Source: Schistocerca nitens
Lineage: Eukaryota > Arthropoda > Insecta > Orthoptera > Acrididae
Direction of reading: 5' to 3'
Length of the DNA stretch: 64,000 nt
Assembly (NCBI RefSeq): GCF_023898315.1
Contig: NC_064621.1
Coordinates: forward strand, 130,818,521-130,882,520
Below the pieces are notes generated by a model. That model worked only from the letters and a program-made list of their open reading frames with translations. It was not told the DNA's origin and searched no databases. Positions 10,460 to 20,536 of this stretch are shown here, in pieces. Numbering within the stretch: position 1 is the first letter of the stretch; each line of letters starts with the position of its first letter. A program made the translations under genes and the position numbers.

Positions 10460-11215
10460 TCCGAAAGGGCTGCCTCGCTTCTGGCTCTGCTTTTCCTTCG
10501 ACTGTTCTCTCTTTCGTAACGGTGAATGTAACGTATAACAAATCAAGTTTTACTGTAACTTACTGAGACTACGGAAACTAGCGATTCCACTTTACTTTTT
10601 TTAATTTTTTGTGATGTTTATACCAATTTTCGAATATGAATTACCCGATTCGTTCCATAACGAAATCACGGCGAAGTTCTTATTGCTGAAAATTGCTCCA
10701 TAACGTAATGGTAATTTTACATGTTTTTTTCTTATGCTACGAAAATTAGTTCTCCTATAAATTTCATGATACGGTTCAAAACACAATCTTGTCTTTATTT
10801 CTGCTTCACAAAAGTTATGTAATATCAGTCATAACAGACGTGACCTACATATGATTAATTTACGAACTTAATTCATGCGAAGCTTATTAAGTGGCATATT
10901 TTGGAAAAGTTTTATTTTCACACTCATCTCAACAGCTTTTGCTTCTATTACATTTCCAAAAGTTTTTCCTTAAGAAAAATAATTTTGTTGAAATCTGTCT
11001 TTATTCTTAAAAGCAGAAATGTCATTTCTGTTACTTGGACTATGATAACATTCCAGAAGTTTCTAGTGGGAGTTGAATGTCGTATAAGCTATGTAATTCG
11101 TGCAAAACATGGAACTTCAGGACTTGTATTCAGCCAGTTCATTTGGTCTCTTAAAGAAAAGTCTGTCCTTTGTAAGCTCATAGAGCAATGAGGCAGAGCG
11201 CAGTTTGTCTTTGTT
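10460..11215. other. AT-rich unassigned sequence
   Basis: This is AT-rich DNA with no supported gene or repeat. Confidence 0.4.
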
Positions 11216-11221
11216 TGAACA

Positions 11222-11418
11222 TTGTTGGTTGGTTGATTTGGGGGAGGGCACCAAACAGCGAGGTCATCGGTCACATTTTGAGTAGAGAAGAATGGGGCAC
11301 GAAAGCGGCTGTGCCCTTTCAAAGGAATAATCCCGGCATTTGCCTGAAGCGATTTAGGGAAATCACGGAAAACCTGAATCAGGATGGCCGGACGCGGGTT
11401 TGGACCGTCGTCCTTGGT
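11222..11418 (+). repeat. interspersed repeat, unknown class
   Basis: The stretch starts GTTGGTTGGTTGATTTGGGG and includes GAGGTCATCGGTC, CCTTTCAAAGGAA and CGATTTAGGGAAATCACGG. A second copy lies in opposite orientation at 31958-32340. No protein is encoded. Confidence 0.72.
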
Positions 11419-11676
11419 ACGCATTTCTCCTCCTTACACGAGGCATCACAACAACGTTTCACCAGGCAACGCCGGTCAACTGCTTTTTGTGTATGAGAAA
11501 TCGGTTGGAAACTTTCCTCATGTCAGTACGTTGTAAGTGTCGCCACGGCGCCAACCTTGTGTGAATGTTCTGAAAAGCTAATCATTTGCATATCACAGCA
11601 TCTTCTTCCTGTCGGTTAAATTTCGCGTCTGTGGCACGTCATCTTCGTGGTGTAGCAATTTTAGTGGCCAGTAGTG
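11419..11676 (-). mobile_element. Tc1-like element terminal fragment
   Basis: This is the 5' untranslated end and terminal repeat of the Tc1-like family whose intact copy is at 57928-59335. It carries the same TACGCATTTCTCCTCCTTACA, TGAGAAATCGG, CTTCCTGTCGGTTAAATTTC and CAGTAGTG terminus, followed by TA at 11677. The transposase is absent; the break falls just upstream of the start codon region. Confidence 0.88.
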
Positions 11677-12155
11677 TATAATATACAAGTTAAAGTCTCG
11701 TATCAGTGCTTCTTGAGAAAGCTGATACCGAATAAATTCCCGTACTTACAAGCTACTTGGGGCATAAAGCGAAAAAATATGGCATGCGCACAACATGAGG
11801 CGCTAAGGTTAAAGTGTCTCACAAAATTATTATAAAAATCTGTGTTACTCTTACGTTGAGTGCCTACAAATATAACAAACTAGCTGAGAAACTCGGAGTT
11901 GCGCAGGTACTTATTTATTCCAACCATCTCCTCCTCCCGCCTCTCTCCGACCTTCTCCTTCTCTCTTACTATATTCATCTGCTTTTGGCCCTTACCTCTC
12001 TCCATCGTCTCTCTCTATCCACCTTGTAACCGCTCAATGTCATTCAATACGACCACGACGGCACCCCTCGATCGACGTTAACACTCGTGGAGTCACTCGC
12101 ATTCATACATGGCGCTAGCTCAATGGTCGTCAATTGATTTAACTGTATTTCCCGG

Positions 12156-12348
12156 GCCCGCAGATCGTGGTCGTGCGGTAGCGTTTTCGCTTCCCACGCC
12201 CGGGTTCGATTCCCGGCGGGGTCAGGGATTTCTCTGCCTCGTGGTGACTGGGTGTTGTGTGATGTCCTTAGGTTAGTTAGGTTTAAGTAGTTCTAAGTTC
12301 TAGGGGACTGATGACCATGGATGTTAAGTCCCATACTGCTCATAGCTA
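12156..12348 (+). repeat. tRNA-derived SINE, alternative head (family B)
   Basis: The 3' body is the same as family A (GTCCTTAGGTTAGTTAGG, then AGTTCTAGGGGACTGATGACC). The head is different: GGTCGTGCGGTAGCGTTTTC and GGGTTCGATTCCCGGC. Perfect 12-bp duplication TGTATTTCCCGG at 12144-12155 and 12349-12360. Confidence 0.92.
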
Positions 12349-12360
12349 TGTATTTCCCGG

Positions 12361-13050
12361 CTGACTCTTAATACAATTGCTGCCACGGGGGTGAGGAGAA
12401 AGAACACATCCTGGTGGTAACAGCATTATGCGTATTTATATGTTCGATTAATTTGAATCGTTTGCAATGTTCCAGCGATTCTGTTCGAACTCTATGCTGA
12501 TGTACCGACAAGGACCATTTTCACAGATAAACATGCAAGTACGTAATGGATGTTCAGTTTCTCAATATAGTTCGTCGTACTCACACATTATACATCCGCT
12601 GTAAGAACAATTTCATGCATTTACATTTTTGGTGTCCCACAATATTGGTTGGCTAAATATTATGACGATACGTTGCATACAACTTCCACAGATATTGTTT
12701 ATCATGTAGTCAAGACTACGCAAAGAAGCCAAAATCGTGGAGAAAATTGAAATGTAGTTTGTTTATTAACACTTCTCTTTTCACTAATTAAAATGAAATA
12801 TGAATCGGGATTGGAGGTGATGATCCTATCCTTCTTTTTTAGTATTTTAGGTCCCCGTTAATTAATATCTGGTAGTTAATAAGCGAACTGTTTTTTATGC
12901 TGGAGCTTTGTTTGTATCAGTTACCCCCGCAACCGTCCAAGGATAAGCTTCTATTAATGTTCCGCGCACACGCGTCTCACCATTTTATAAAATGCAGAAT
13001 TACGTAAACTATAGCTTTCCGTTGCGCACAACTATAGTGGGTTCAACAGC
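12361..13050. other. unassigned AT-rich sequence
   Basis: No gene or repeat supported. Confidence 0.4.
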
Positions 13051-13057
13051 CATAATA

Positions 13058-14480
13058 CACTCCTGGAAATGGAAAAAAGAACACATTGACACCGGTGTGT
13101 CAGACCCACCATACTTGCTCCGGACACTGCGAGAGGGCTGTACAAGCAATGATCACACGCACGGCACAGAGGACACACCAGGAACCGCGGCGTTGGCCAT
13201 CGAATGGCGCTAGCTGCGCAGCATTTGTGCACCGCCGCCGTCAGTGTCAGCCAGTTTGCCGTGGCATACGGAGCTCCATCGCAGTCTTTAACACTGGTAG
13301 CATGCCGCGACAGCGTGGACGTGAACCGTATGTGCAGTTGACGGACTTTGAGCGAGGGCGTATAGTGGGCATGCGGGAGGCCGGGTGGACGTACCGCCGA
13401 ATTGCTCAACACGTGGGGGCGTGAGGTCTCCACAGTACATCGATGTTGTCGCCAGTGGTCGGCGGAAGGTGCACGTGCCCGTCGACCTGGGACCGGACCG
13501 CAGCGACGCACGGATGCACGCCAAGACCGTAGGATCCTACGCAGTGCCGTAGGGGACCGCACCGCCACTTCCCAGCAAATTAGGGACACTCTTGCTCCTG
13601 GGGTATCGGCGAGGACCATTCGCAACCGTCTCCATGAAGCTGGGCTACGGTCCCGCACACCGTTAGGCCGTCTTCCGCTCACGCCCCAACATCGTGCAGC
13701 CCGCCTCCAGTGGTGTCGCGACAGGCGTGAATGGAGTGACGAATGGAGACGTGTCGTCTTCAGCGATGAGAGTCGCTTCTGCCTTGGTGCCAATGATGGT
13801 CGTATGCGTGTTTGGCGCCGTGCAGGTGAGCGCCACAATCAGGACTGCATACGACCGAGGCACACAGGGCCAACACCCGGCATCATGGTGTGGGGAGCGA
13901 TCTCCTACACTGGCCGTACACCACTGGTGATCGTCGAGGGGACACTGAATAGTGCACGGTACATCCAAACCGTCATCGAACCCATCGTTCTACCATTCCT
14001 AGACCAGCAAGGGAACTTGCTGTTCCAACAGGACAATGCACGTCCGCATGTATCCCGTGCCACCCAACGTGCTCTAGAAGGTGTAAGTCAACTACCCTGG
14101 CCAGTAAGATCTCCGGATCTGTCCCCCATTGAGCATGTTTGGGACTGGATGAAGCGTCGTCTCACGCTGTCTGCACGTCCAGCACGAACGCTGGTCCAAC
14201 TGAGGCGCCAGGTGGAAATGGCATGGCAAGCCGCTCCACAGGACTACATCCAGTATCTCTACGATCGTTTCCATGGGAGAATAGCAGCCTGCATTGCTGC
14301 GAAAGGTGGATATACACTGTACTAGTGCCGACATTGTACATGCTCTGTTGCCTGTGTCTATGTGCCTGTGGTTCTGTCAGTGTGATCATGTGATGTATCT
14401 GACCCCAGGAATGTGTCAATAAAGTTTCCCCTTCCTGGGACAATGAATTCACGGTGTTCTTATTTCAATTTCCAGGAGTG
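13058..14480 (+). mobile_element. full-length Tc1-like transposon
   Basis: Both ends are visible. The left end is CACTCCTGGAAATGGAAAA and the right end reads as its inverse, ...TTTCAATTTCCAGGAGTG. TA dinucleotides flank it at 13056-13057 and 14481-14482. The single transposase gene is disrupted only by a 1-bp insertion. The low decay implies a young copy. Confidence 0.93.
13302..14325 (+). pseudogene. Tc1-like transposase, single frameshift
   Basis: A DDE-type transposase that would cut and paste the element by binding its inverted repeats. The start is the ATG at 13302 (MPRQRGREPYVQL), followed by an HTH (FERGRIVGMREAGWTYRRIA). At about 13413-13418 a GGGGG run appears one base longer than the coding frame needs, producing a TGA. 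From 13402-14325 the second frame is open for 307 codons. It contains a second HTH, VFSDESRFCL (first Asp), FQQDNARPHV (second Asp) and SPDLSPIEHVWDW (Glu), ending AAKGGYTLY. The Asp at 14032 and Glu at 14131 are 33 codons apart, so 32 residues separate them instead of the usual 34 of Tc1. Without the extra G the protein would be about 340 aa, the family norm. Confidence 0.92.
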
Positions 14481-14482
14481 TA

Positions 14483-14940
14483 GTTCCCAAGAGTATTTTT
14501 CCCAGCTAACACAAAGTTCGAATTATGTTGTCGGATTCATTTTCACTCCACCCGACAATATACTTCTCTGATCACTTCGTCAACGTAATGTATTTTAAAC
14601 GTGCTTGAAGAGTCTTTAAATAATCTCCTTAACGAATTTCGCAGTCGCGTACCACTTTTTCATCGACTAGCCCGATCGCGATAACTGAAGGTAGAGAGCT
14701 CAATAATGTGTTACATGTTCTCTTATATGCATTAAAAAATAAACGCGTCCCTATATCTTTCTGTCCCGCTTGGTCTTTGCTACTTTGCTTTTTATTGCTT
14801 TTCATTATATTGCGTCTTAGTAATACTGTGCAGTTATTAAAGTTTCGTATTACTTTCCCCTTTTTAATTCTTCCAAAATAAAGTCTATTTATCCCCCATT
14901 TTAATTAATATGATGCTAATTGACACGCCAGCTCGCAAAG
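14483..14940. other. unassigned AT-rich sequence
   Basis: No gene or repeat supported. Confidence 0.4.
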
Positions 14941-14944
14941 TACC

Positions 14945-15735
14945 GTTATAACCTCCTCTTCCCTCTTCTCTCCTCCCATCCCCTTTCTTATATCCACCTC
15001 TCCTTCCTCCTCCCTCTATCCGTCCCCTCTATCCCTGTTCACCCCCTCACTCTGTCCGTCTCCACCAACCCCTGTCTCTGTCCACCTCCTCCATACCCTT
15101 CTATCTGTCCATCTGCTCCCTCCCCCTCTGTCCATCTGCCACTACTCCTTCTGTCCGTTTGCCAACACTGCCTCTGTCCATCTCCTCCTGTCCCTTTAAT
15201 TCCATCTCCTCCTACCCCTCCCTTTCGTCAATCTCCTTCTCCTCCTCCTCTATCAATCCATCTCCTCCCCCATCTCTCTCTGTCCATCTCCTCCTCCATC
15301 TCTCTCTGTCCATCTCCTCCTCCATCTCTCTCTGTCCATCTCCTCCTCCATCTCTCTCTGTCCATCTCCTCCTCCATCTCTCTCTGTCCATCTCCTTCTC
15401 CCCCTCTTCCTGTTCATCTCCTTCCCTTTTCTTTCTGAGTCCACCTCTTCCTCTACCCTGTCTTTGTCCATTTTCTCATGTTCCCTTTGTCTGTCCATTT
15501 CCCCCTCCTCCTCCTCCTCCTCCCCCTCCTCTCCCTATTCATTTCCTCCTCCTTTCTTCCAGACTACCTCTTCCTCTCCCTGCTCTCCCTGCCTCTTTCC
15601 ATCTGCTCCTCTTTCTTTTCCCTGTTCATTTCCTCCTCTCTCTGTCCATTTCCCTTCCCCTATCTCTGCCCCACATTTTATCTTTTAATCTGTTCCTATT
15701 TCCTCCTTCTCGTCGCTGTCAGTCCAACTCTTCGT
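14945..15735 (+). repeat. pyrimidine-rich low-complexity tract with 26-bp tandem repeat
   Basis: Nearly 800 bp of CT-rich strand. Within it a 26-bp unit (CATCTCTCTCTGTCCATCTC plus CTCCTC) repeats five times, with unit starts at 15271, 15297, 15323, 15349 and 15375. Because C and T rarely form stop codons, long open frames appear in several frames (Ser/Pro/Leu-rich). They are not genes. Confidence 0.92.
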
Positions 15736-15832
15736 CCTCACTTCTCTTTTGATGTTATCACACTCACCCCAGTAGGAGGCTGGTGGTATCCTTACAGTAT
15801 TTCTTTCCAGATTGTAACCAACATGTGTTCCA

Positions 15833-16252
15833 GCGCCTGGTCCCCGGCACGAATCCGCCCGTCGGGTTTGTGTCGAGGTCCGGTGAACCAGCCAGTCTGT
15901 GGATGGTGTTTAGGCGGTTTTCCATCTGCCTCGGCGAATGCGGGCTGGTTCCCCTTATTCCGCCTCAGCTACACTATGTCGGCGATTGCTGCGAAACAAG
16001 CTCTCCACGTACGCGTACACCACCATTACTCTACCACGCAAACATGGCGGTTACACTCGCCTGGTGTGAGACGTTTCCTGGGGGGTCCACCGGGGGCCGA
16101 ACCGCACAATAACCCTGGGTTCGGTGTGGGGCGGCGGAGGGGTGAAGTGGACTGCGGTAGTCGTCGTGGGGTTGCGGACCACTGCGGCTCCGGCGGGGAC
16201 GGAGCCTCTCCATCGTTTCTAGGCCCCCGGTTAACATACAACACATACAATA
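15833..16252 (+). repeat. GC-rich retroposon with ACAAT-type tail
   Basis: This ~420-bp insertion ends in a short CATACAACACATACAATACA tail. It is bounded by a perfect 14-bp duplication CAACATGTGTTCCA at 15819-15832 and 16253-16266. The GC-rich body (GTGGGGCGGCGGAGGGGTGA) has no convincing protein. Tail and duplication indicate retroposition, probably the 3' end of a LINE or a SINE mobilised by one. Confidence 0.8.
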
Positions 16253-16435
16253 CAACATGTGTTCCAAATTTGAATCAAATTTCTCCCGACCTTTTCACAA
16301 GTGGCTTTGCGTGCATATGCACATTTCAAATATATTTTACGCATATTTAATATTTTTCGCGCATATTGGTACACATATTTCACTTGTATGTCTAGCGAAT
16401 TTTGCACTGCAGTTTCACTTTGACGCAACTTAAAA

Positions 16436-16925
16436 TTTATGATGTCATATCACCTGAACTACCGGCGGTAAAAGATTACAATTTTGCAAGTACATCCACT
16501 GGTATATGTGCCTATTGTCTGCGAAATATATTGTGAATAGAGTTAGCAGCAAATAAGTAATAAATTAAAATGTCATGGATGATGCGACAGTTTCTCACCC
16601 ATCTCAGTGTTTATGATGTAATATCCCCTGAACTATATATTGTACAATGATACATTTATCTAGTTATATTCAAGAGCATATGTCGATACTGACTGCGAAA
16701 TGTGTTGCAAATGGAATTGGTAGTAAGGAAACAATAAATTGAGACGTCATGCATGATACGGTGATTTCTCACGCATTCAGTATTTATAACGTGTTGTCTC
16801 CTGAACTATGTATCGTACAATGACGTACTTTTCCTGGTACATTCAGTGGCATATGCGAATACCGTCTGTAAAATGTGATATGAATGCAGTCAGTAGTAAA
16901 CAAGTAATAAATTAAAACGGCAGTT
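16436..16925 (+). repeat. three-unit tandem repeat, ~175-180 bp
   Basis: Three diverged units begin with TTTATGATGTCATATCACCT (16436), TTTATGATGTAATATCCCCT (16611) and TTTATAACGTGTTGTCTCCT (16791). Each continues with GAACTA, an ATGATAC/GTACAATGA block and AACAATAAATTGAG/AAGTAATAAATTAAA. No coding potential. Confidence 0.82.
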
Positions 16926-17139
16926 TTAAAATGGCAGTTTAACTGTATGAACAGCAAAAATGGAGTAAAAGACAGTTTTTTTTCCTTTAATCATTTTTAG
17001 ACTCGTCAGCGAGAAAAAAGTTTCGTAAAGGTTTCAAACTATATGTAAAGTTTATTGCAAGTCTCTGAGTGCTCTCATTCTGTAACACAAGATAACTAAA
17101 GTACAGCTGCGTGGGCTACAGAGCTTTTTCACCTCCATC

Positions 17140-17280
17140 CCCACACCTTGATAGATGGGTAGTTCTTACCGCCACAGCGATTCTTTCTAGATAGTAAATG
17201 ATATATGTACCAAGTTTGGTTGAAATAAGTCCTGTGGTTTAGGAGGAGACTTGGAGCATACAAACATACATACATGCATA
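17140..17280 (+). repeat. interspersed repeat 3' end with (CATA)n tail
   Basis: GTACCAAGTTTGGTTGAAAT, then AGTCCTGTGGTTTAGGAGGA, then a CATACATACATGCATA tail. A related sequence flanks the retroposon at 15780-15832 and 16253-16290 (GATTGTAACCAACATGTGTT ... CCAAATTTGAATC). Class not identified; a LINE 3' end is likely. Confidence 0.5.
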
Positions 17281-17282
17281 CG

Positions 17283-17690
17283 AGGATTGGAACTTTAATA
17301 GTGGCAACTATTTATTTACAGCTCTTACAAAGTAGATACGTGTTTCAAAGTTTTACTGACCTTCAATATAGTCACCAGCATTGTGTACAGCCCGTTGCCA
17401 GTGATGTGGAAGTCGTAGGATACTCTTAGTAATGCCAGTTGTGTTGACAGTTCGAGCGGAGCGGTCTATTGCCCGACGAATTTGTAGTAGTTCTGAACGA
17501 ATGCCGTGAATTGTTTCCTTGAGTTTAGAAGTCGAGTTGAATTTGTGAGGGCGTAAGTCAGGGGAGAGCAGTAGGTGGTATAGCACTTAGGAACCCCATC
17601 AGTCAAACAGATCAGTAACAGCTTGCACTGTACGTGCTTGAGCATTGTCCTGCAAAATGATGGTCAGGTCCTGCAGAAAGTTTCAATAAC
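17283..17690 (-). pseudogene. mariner transposase C-terminal fragment
   Basis: Minus-strand reading from 17690 gives IILQDNAQARTVQA (second catalytic Asp), LLSPDLRPHKF where SPDLAPSDYH would be expected (the third Asp is therefore lost), and a C-terminus LPHHWQRAVHNAGDYIEGQ. Only the C-terminal third remains. The left edge GAGGATTGGAACTTTAATAG is probably the terminal repeat. Confidence 0.72.
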
Positions 17691-17694
17691 TTCA

Positions 17695-18050
17695 GTCTCT
17701 AAGCTGATCGTAGGTTGTGTTCCAAAAATGTACAACGTAGAGACAGAAGTGATGATACTTTCTGATGAGGTTAACGTGGACTGTGAAGCAGTGGTTTCGA
17801 TTTTACTACTCAGTATTTTTGTTTCGTGTAACCCGCCACGATTACTAATTTGTGCTTCCTTGTTATCAACTTTTGCGTGTCGTAATACTTACAGTTACTG
17901 TTTATATCGCGGAAATGGTCGAATGTGGTTTTGTCTAAAAGCTGCCGTGGCAATTAACTCTTACGGATGCAATGCTCTGAAATGAGGCCGTAGGTGATAG
18001 GGGCTGGTTTGATAGTACTCGGAGGAGGGAAAAAACAGTGCATTATAGAA
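17695..18050. other. unassigned sequence
   Basis: A 120-codon open frame at 17623-17985 begins inside the mariner fragment and shows no domain; I treat it as chance. Confidence 0.35.
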
Positions 18051-18059
18051 GAGCTCTAC

Positions 18060-18800
18060 CACGGACGCAAAGCTGCATCGCGAGGGTGACATTCGTCGTG
18101 CGTGGTCCTTCTGGGAGTGGGGGAGACGACCTAGGCCGGAGTGGACGTAAACTTGTCGGAGAAGGAGTTTGAGCGGCGTGGAGGCGCCTGGAAAAATAAC
18201 AGACCCCTAAACAAACCGTACCGCAGCTGGGGGTGAGGTTGGCGCGGGGGGCGCGGGGAGGACAAAGAAAGGCGAAACTTTTCCCTCAGAAAAGAATAAC
18301 AGCAACACAGTGGCGGAAACAACGCCACTAAGGGAGAAGTAGCGTTGTAATGCAAAAAAATGGCCGAGAGGGGGGACGGCAGTGAGGCAGCCGCGGCTGT
18401 GGTGCACACGCACACACATCTGAGGCCACGGAGGCCCCCGGCTTGTCGCTGCCCGTGTATCTGAATGTGCGACACGGGACGCAGCAGTGGAGCCAGACGC
18501 CAGCCCAGCGTCTCGACGCCGGGCGCTGCTTCCCCCGCGGCTGAGACGGTGCCCGCCGACTGACACATGTCGTTGGCGCCAGAGATAAAAGGGTTCGGCG
18601 GCGGGGAGATGCCACCCCCGAGGCGACAGGGGGGCAGTCTTTCAAAAAACAAGAATGACTGTCTTCGGAGGGGGAAGAATTGAATACAGACGGCGCGGCC
18701 CGAAAGGACAAAAACGGCAGCGCTGAAGTCCCGCGTCGCGAGGCGAGCTTTTAAATTCGGACGTGTTGTCGGGTGCTGTAGAGCAAGCAACGAAAATGTT
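18060..18800. other. GC-rich, CpG-rich island
   Basis: CpG-dense sequence with GCGGGGGGCGCGGGGAGG-like runs. Open frames of up to 219 codons on the minus strand are Pro/Ser/Arg-rich with no domain and coexist in several frames, as expected from composition. This may be a regulatory island. Confidence 0.35.
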
Positions 18801-18928
18801 TACCAGCACGGCGTGTTGGATACACAGGTGCCGATGGAAGGCGGGCGGGACATGTCCGTTTCCAGAGCTGTGCCTAAAGTAGTGTCAAGACGTTGAAAAC
18901 CGCTTCCTAACTGTTTGACCTAAATATA

Positions 18929-19748
18929 CAGGGTGATCAAAAAGACAGTATAAATTTGAAAACTTAATAAACCACGGAATAATATGGATAGAGAGGTAAA
19001 AATTGACACACATGCTTGGAATGACATGGGGTTTAATCAGAACAACAAATAAAACAACAAAGTTCACAAAATGTCCGACAGATGGCGCTGGACAGCAAAA
19101 CTGCTACCGTGACGGGTGAGAGGTACGCCGATATCTTACAGAATTGCATCATCCCCAGCCTGGCTGATAAACACCTGCTGGAACGTACGATGTTTATGCA
19201 GGATGGCGCTCTACCCCATATTGCTAGACGCGTGAAAGATCTCTTGCGCGCGTCGTTTGGTGATGATCGTGTGCTCATCCGCCACTTTCGTCATGCTTGG
19301 CCTCCCAGGTCCCAAGACCTCAGTCCGTGCGATTATTGGCTTTGGGGTTACCTGAAGTCGCAAGTGTATCGTGATCTACCGACATCTCTAGGGATGCTGA
19401 AAGACAACATCCGACGCCAATGCCTCACCATAACTCCGGACATGCTTTACAGTGCTGTTCACAACATTATTCCTCGACTACAGCTATTGTTGAGGAATGA
19501 TGGTGGACATATTGAGCATTTCCTGTAAAGAACATCATCTTTGCTTTGTCTTACTTTGTTATGCTAATTATTGCTATTCTGATCAGATGAAGTGCCATCC
19601 GTCGCACATTTTTTCAACGTTTGTATTTTTTTGGTTCTAATAAAACCCCATGTCATTCCAAGCAAGTGTGTCAATTTCTACCTCTCTATCTATATTATTC
19701 CGTGATTTATTCAGTTTTCAAATTTATACTGACTTTTTGATCACCCGG
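18929..19748 (+). mobile_element. internally deleted long-TIR transposon
   Basis: Inverted repeats of about 115 bp run CAGGGTGATCAAAAAGACAG... from 18929 and end at 19748 as the reverse complement (...TTTTTGATCACCCGG). TA flanks both ends (18927-18928, 19749-19750). The interior holds only the C-terminal half of a transposase. The N-terminal DNA-binding part and first catalytic Asp are deleted, so the element could move only if helped by a full-length relative. Confidence 0.9.
19082..19528 (+). CDS. C-terminal half of an IS630/mariner-type transposase (truncated but open)
   Basis: An uninterrupted 148-codon frame starts at ATG 19082, right after the deletion point (upstream sequence is terminal repeat). 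It includes YADILQNCIIPSL, MFMQDGALPHIARRV with the second catalytic Asp (19202-19204), LSPCDYWLWGYLKSQVY with the third Asp (19331-19333), and a C-terminus GGHIEHFL. The two Asp residues are 42 residues apart, longer than mariner (34) and close to the DD41D group. Without the first Asp and DNA-binding domain it should be catalytically dead, yet the frame has no stop. The ATG may not be a real start. Confidence 0.7.
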   Translation: MALDSKTATVTGERYADILQNCIIPSLADKHLLERTMFMQDGALPHIARRVKDLLRASFGDDRVLIRHFRHAWPPRSQDLSPCDYWLWGYLKSQVYRDLPTSLGMLKDNIRRQCLTITPDMLYSAVHNIIPRLQLLLRNDGGHIEHFL

Positions 19749-19750
19749 TA

Positions 19751-20530
19751 ACTTCATTACTGGTACGACTGTAGTGTCCAGAATATTTTCATCTTCGTAT
19801 GGAAAATTCTGGCGCATGAATGAACGACAGCACGAGCTGGCTGTTATTAATTTAACACTTGGTGGTAGACAAAACTTTCGTAGTGCATCGGAAAGCATCT
19901 TTAACGCGTGTTTAAGTAACGCAAAATTACGACGTAGAAGTTCAGTCATTGTAATACAATCTCTTGTAGAGAAAACGAATGCGATGCAGATCTAGAGTGC
20001 ATTTTGTATGGCTTAACACCTATTGCTAAGAAGCAAGAATCCCAAAATCCACTCTCACCAGATTCTGCATTGCAGCATGTGTGTCAAAGTTCTCTTCAGT
20101 TGAGTCCAACCTTACCTTAGCTGTAATATGAATGCAAAGGAAGAAAAATGCTGCCTGCTAAGGATAATGTATCATGAAAGCAGCTCCACTGAAAGGCAGA
20201 ACGTATGTACTGAATTGTGATATCATCAGTTTGGAATGTAAACAGTGGATAAGCGGTCGAAGTAGACAATGAGCATGAAGATCGTAAAAATATGTAAATG
20301 ACTTTAGGATGATGTAATTAATGAGTAATTTGGAATTAATTACTGTTATTATTCATTTAACAAGCATGAAAATTACCCAACGAAGTTACACATATCCTCT
20401 AACGCGCTACGCGGGAATAAAAAACAATTAGCTATGTGCGAGTAGGAATCGCGCGCTAACGGGGTGCGTCTGCATGTTCCACGGAAAAAGTCTTGTTTAC
20501 GGACAGAAGGTGCAGACTCTCGGATAACGA
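19751..20530. other. unassigned sequence
   Basis: Small frames on both strands at 19707-19995 show no family signature. Nothing else was recognised. Confidence 0.4.
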
Positions 20531-20536
20531 ACGACA

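Noticed and set aside
10063-10566. Arg/Gly/Pro-rich frames on both strands
   Set aside because: CpG-rich composition effect; no recognisable protein.
14920-15752. Long Ser/Pro/Leu-rich open frames
   Set aside because: They lie in a CT-rich low-complexity tract with a 26-bp repeat. Pyrimidine-rich strands lack stop codons, and several frames are open at once.
18131-18790. 219-codon minus-strand frame
   Set aside because: GC-rich, several overlapping frames open, no domain or splice context; composition explains it.
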